The notes beneath the pieces are model-generated. The model did no database searches and was not told the DNA's origin. It saw nothing but the letters and a program-made list of their open reading frames with translations. From NCBI RefSeq assembly GCF_011602485.2, contig NZ_CP050022.2, positions 4,608,001 to 4,672,000 on the forward strand: a DNA stretch of 64,000 nt, read 5' to 3'. Positions 61,951-64,000 of the stretch are shown piece after piece. This DNA comes from Bradyrhizobium sp. 1(2017) (GTDB lineage Bacteria > Pseudomonadota > Alphaproteobacteria > Rhizobiales > Xanthobacteraceae). The position numbers were made by a program, and so were the translations under genes. Each line of letters begins with the position of its first letter. Positions within the stretch are counted from its first letter, which is position 1.

Positions 61951-64000
61951 TCAAGCCGCCACCACGCGCGGCACTTCCACGGCGTCCGACGGCTGCACCG
62001 GCTTGTTCAGCATCGTCACGTCGCTGAAGCCGACCGCCCTCAGCTGCTCGCACATCAGCGTGCGTGCATCGACCGCCATCGATCCGTCCGGCACCACGAC
62101 GGCGCGGGCATGCGCCGTCAGCAGGTCCGCCGGCAGGTCGGAGGCGCTGCCGGCATCGATCAGGACGTGGTCGTAGGCCCGAAGCAGCGCATCGATCGCG
62201 AGCGTCACGCGCGGCGATTGCAACAGGCTGCGGTCGAAGCCGGGGCGGCCGGCCATCACCAGATGCAATCGTGAAAGCTTGTCCCGGGTGATGACCTGCG
62301 CGAAAGTCGCCTCGCCCTGCATCAGCTCGGCAAGGCCCGGCGCGGACGCATCGACCGACACAGCGGCAATGGTCGGCGATGACGCAGCGAGATCGACCAC
62401 GACGACGCGCGCGTCGCGCGCCAGATGCCTGGCAAGCGTCAGCGCCGACAGCGTGATCGATTCACCGGCCGCGGTGCCGAGCACCGTGACTTTCTTCGCC
62501 GCCGCGCCTGCCCGGCGCAGGCTGTCGGCCAACTGCTCGATCTCGGTGAATTCGGAGATGTCGGCTTCGGCCGTCATCGCCGGCTGAAGCGACGGCTCCG
62601 GCTCGTCCACGACTGGATCGATGATCGGCGCGGCCACCGGCTCGGCCACCGGCTCAACCATCACGTCACGGCGCACCGGCGCCCGTGACGGCAGGACCGC
62701 CCCCACCGCGCGCGGCGCGGTCTGGCGCAGCAGCTCGCCGGTGACGACGACACCGGACGACAGCAGCAGCGTCGCGATGGTCGCGATCAGCACGATCGGC
62801 AGCTTCTTCGGATAGGCCGGCGTATTCGAGACGATGGCGCGCGAGATGATGCGGCCGTCCGTCGGCGCGGTGTCGATGGTCTCGCGGGTGTTGGCCTCGC
62901 GGTATTTGGCGAGATAGGTTTCCAGCAGGTCGCGCTGCGCCTTGGCTTCGCGTTCGAGCGCGCGGAGCTGCACGTCCTGGCCGTTAGTGGACGCCGCCTG
63001 CTTCTTGAGCTGCTCGAGGCTCGTCGTCAGACCGTCGACCCGGCTGCTGGCGATACGCGCGTCGCTTTCGAGCGTGCGCGAGATCTTGGCCGCCTCGTCG
63101 CGGATCTGATTGTCGAGGTCGCCGAGCTGCGCCTTCAACTCCTTGATCCGCGGATGATTGCCGAGCAGCGTGGACGATTGCTCGGCGAGCTGCGCGCGCA
63201 GCGTCACCCGCTGCTCCGACAGCCGCCGCATCAATTCGGAGTTCACCACCTCCGACGCCTCGATCGGCTTGCCGCTCTGGAGCATTTCGCGGATCAGCTT
63301 CGCCTTGGATTCCGCGTCGGCCTTGATCGAGCGCGCGTTGTTGAGCTGCGTGTTGATCTCGCCCATCTGCTGGTTCGACAGCGTGGTGTTGTTGGTGCCG
63401 ACGAACAGGCTCGACTTGGAGCGGAAGTCCTCGACCCGCGCCTCGGCGTCGGAGACCTTCTTGCGCAGGTCCTCGATCTCGCCGGCCAGCCACTGGCTGG
63501 CGCTCTTGGCCTGCTCCTGGCGCGCGCTCTGCTGGAGCACGAGGTAACCCTCGGCGATCGAGTTGGCGACGCGCTCGGCAAGCTCCGGATCGGCGGACTG
63601 GAAGTCGACGACGATCACGCGCGACTTGTCGACGGCGTAGGCCTGCAGGCGCTCGTAATAGGCATCCAGCACGCGCTCTTCCGGCGTCATCGAGAACGGA
63701 TCGCGGCCGATGCCGATCAGCGCCGCCAGCGATTTCAGCGGGGAAATGCCTTGCAGCACCGGATCGAATTCGGGGCGTTCCGCGAGCTTGTTCTTCTTGA
63801 TGATCTCGCGCGCGAGATCGCGCGACAGCACGAGCTGCACCTGGCTGGTGACGGCCTCGGCGTCGAGCGCTTGCCGCTCCTCGGTGCGGTCGCTGCTCGG
63901 GCGCAGGAACACGTTCTCGCGCCCGTCGATCAGGATGCGAGCTTCGGATTTGTAGCGCGGCGTGACGAGGTTCACGATGGCGATCGATCCGACGAGCACC
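61951..64000 (-). CDS. Wzz/BY-kinase-type exopolysaccharide co-polymerase with degenerate ATP site (5' end outside window)
   Basis: At least 683 residues, with the true N-terminus beyond the window. It shows VTPRYKSEARILIDGRENVF (Wzz part), a long coiled coil (VSDAEARVEDFRSKSSLFVG and further), and a second membrane helix (KLPIVLIATIATLLLSSGVV). A Glu/Pro-rich linker follows, then a C-terminal region shaped like a bacterial tyrosine kinase. In it, the Walker A reads VLGTAAGESITLSALTLARH with no Lys, the second acidic motif is VVVVDLAASSPT, and Walker B is HVLIDAGSAS. No Tyr cluster ends the protein. It likely sets chain length in exopolysaccharide export but may not bind ATP. Confidence 0.88.
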   Translation of the reverse strand, partial: VLVGSIAIVNLVTPRYKSEARILIDGRENVFLRPSSDRTEERQALDAEAVTSQVQLVLSRDLAREIIKKNKLAERPEFDPVLQGISPLKSLAALIGIGRDPFSMTPEERVLDAYYERLQAYAVDKSRVIVVDFQSADPELAERVANSIAEGYLVLQQSARQEQAKSASQWLAGEIEDLRKKVSDAEARVEDFRSKSSLFVGTNNTTLSNQQMGEINTQLNNARSIKADAESKAKLIREMLQSGKPIEASEVVNSELMRRLSEQRVTLRAQLAEQSSTLLGNHPRIKELKAQLGDLDNQIRDEAAKISRTLESDARIASSRVDGLTTSLEQLKKQAASTNGQDVQLRALEREAKAQRDLLETYLAKYREANTRETIDTAPTDGRIISRAIVSNTPAYPKKLPIVLIATIATLLLSSGVVVTGELLRQTAPRAVGAVLPSRAPVRRDVMVEPVAEPVAAPIIDPVVDEPEPSLQPAMTAEADISEFTEIEQLADSLRRAGAAAKKVTVLGTAAGESITLSALTLARHLARDARVVVVDLAASSPTIAAVSVDASAPGLAELMQGEATFAQVITRDKLSRLHLVMAGRPGFDRSLLQSPRVTLAIDALLRAYDHVLIDAGSASDLPADLLTAHARAVVVPDGSMAVDARTLMCEQLRAVGFSDVTMLNKPVQPSDAVEVPRVVAA

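Overview
The window is high-GC alphaproteobacterial chromosome. Gene content and repeats fit Bradyrhizobium or a close relative: the tig-clpP-clpX-lon order, a glnB-glnA pair behind a sigma-54-type promoter, many orphan periplasmic binding proteins, and short palindromic repeats of the type seen in that genus. Genus assignment is inference; no rRNA or species marker is present. Most of the sequence is ordinary chromosomal backbone with a few accessory segments.

Left part (1-16.7 kb): the end of an MFS transporter, an intact tRNA-Asp, then about 15 kb that ends at a decayed copy of the 3' half of the same tRNA. This segment holds (i) a tightly overlapping leftward operon for a dipeptide/oligopeptide-type ABC importer with an M20 peptidase/deacylase and an FMN-binding PPOX protein, next to a divergent AraC regulator, and (ii) a leftward set of class II (degradative-type) HMG-CoA reductase, CaiB-type CoA-transferase, enoyl-CoA hydratase and an orphan branched-chain-type binding protein, divergent from a MocR-type PLP regulator. 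I read (ii) as a candidate mevalonate/HMG catabolic module. It is the best candidate here for a poorly described system.

Middle part (16.9-46 kb): HU, peptidase T, a small membrane-protein pair that includes a 24-residue protein, a czcCBA heavy-metal efflux operon followed by a CDF exporter, a methyltransferase plus a degenerate fragment of such a gene, tRNA-Val, a GFA protein, the protein-quality-control block lon/clpX/clpP/tig, tRNA-Leu, a multicopper-oxidase-fold protein without most copper ligands, NAD(P)H-hydrate repair, nitrogen control genes glnB-glnA, asparaginase, and a stomatin/NfeD membrane pair.

Right part (46-64 kb): a class I glutamine amidotransferase, an AI-2E-family membrane protein, a diguanylate cyclase, rplM-rpsI, thioesterase and hydratase-like genes, CoA-binding protein, O-acetylhomoserine sulfhydrylase, heme A synthase, and an exopolysaccharide-type region: a NodB-fold protein without metal ligands, a GNAT/BioF-like protein and a Wzz/BY-kinase-like co-polymerase with a degenerate ATP site, cut by the right window edge. 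A complete IS481-family element with 4-bp target duplication sits in a palindromic repeat between the last two genes. Start sites were chosen from Shine-Dalgarno spacing and conserved N-termini. Family names rest on motif recognition, not on database searches.
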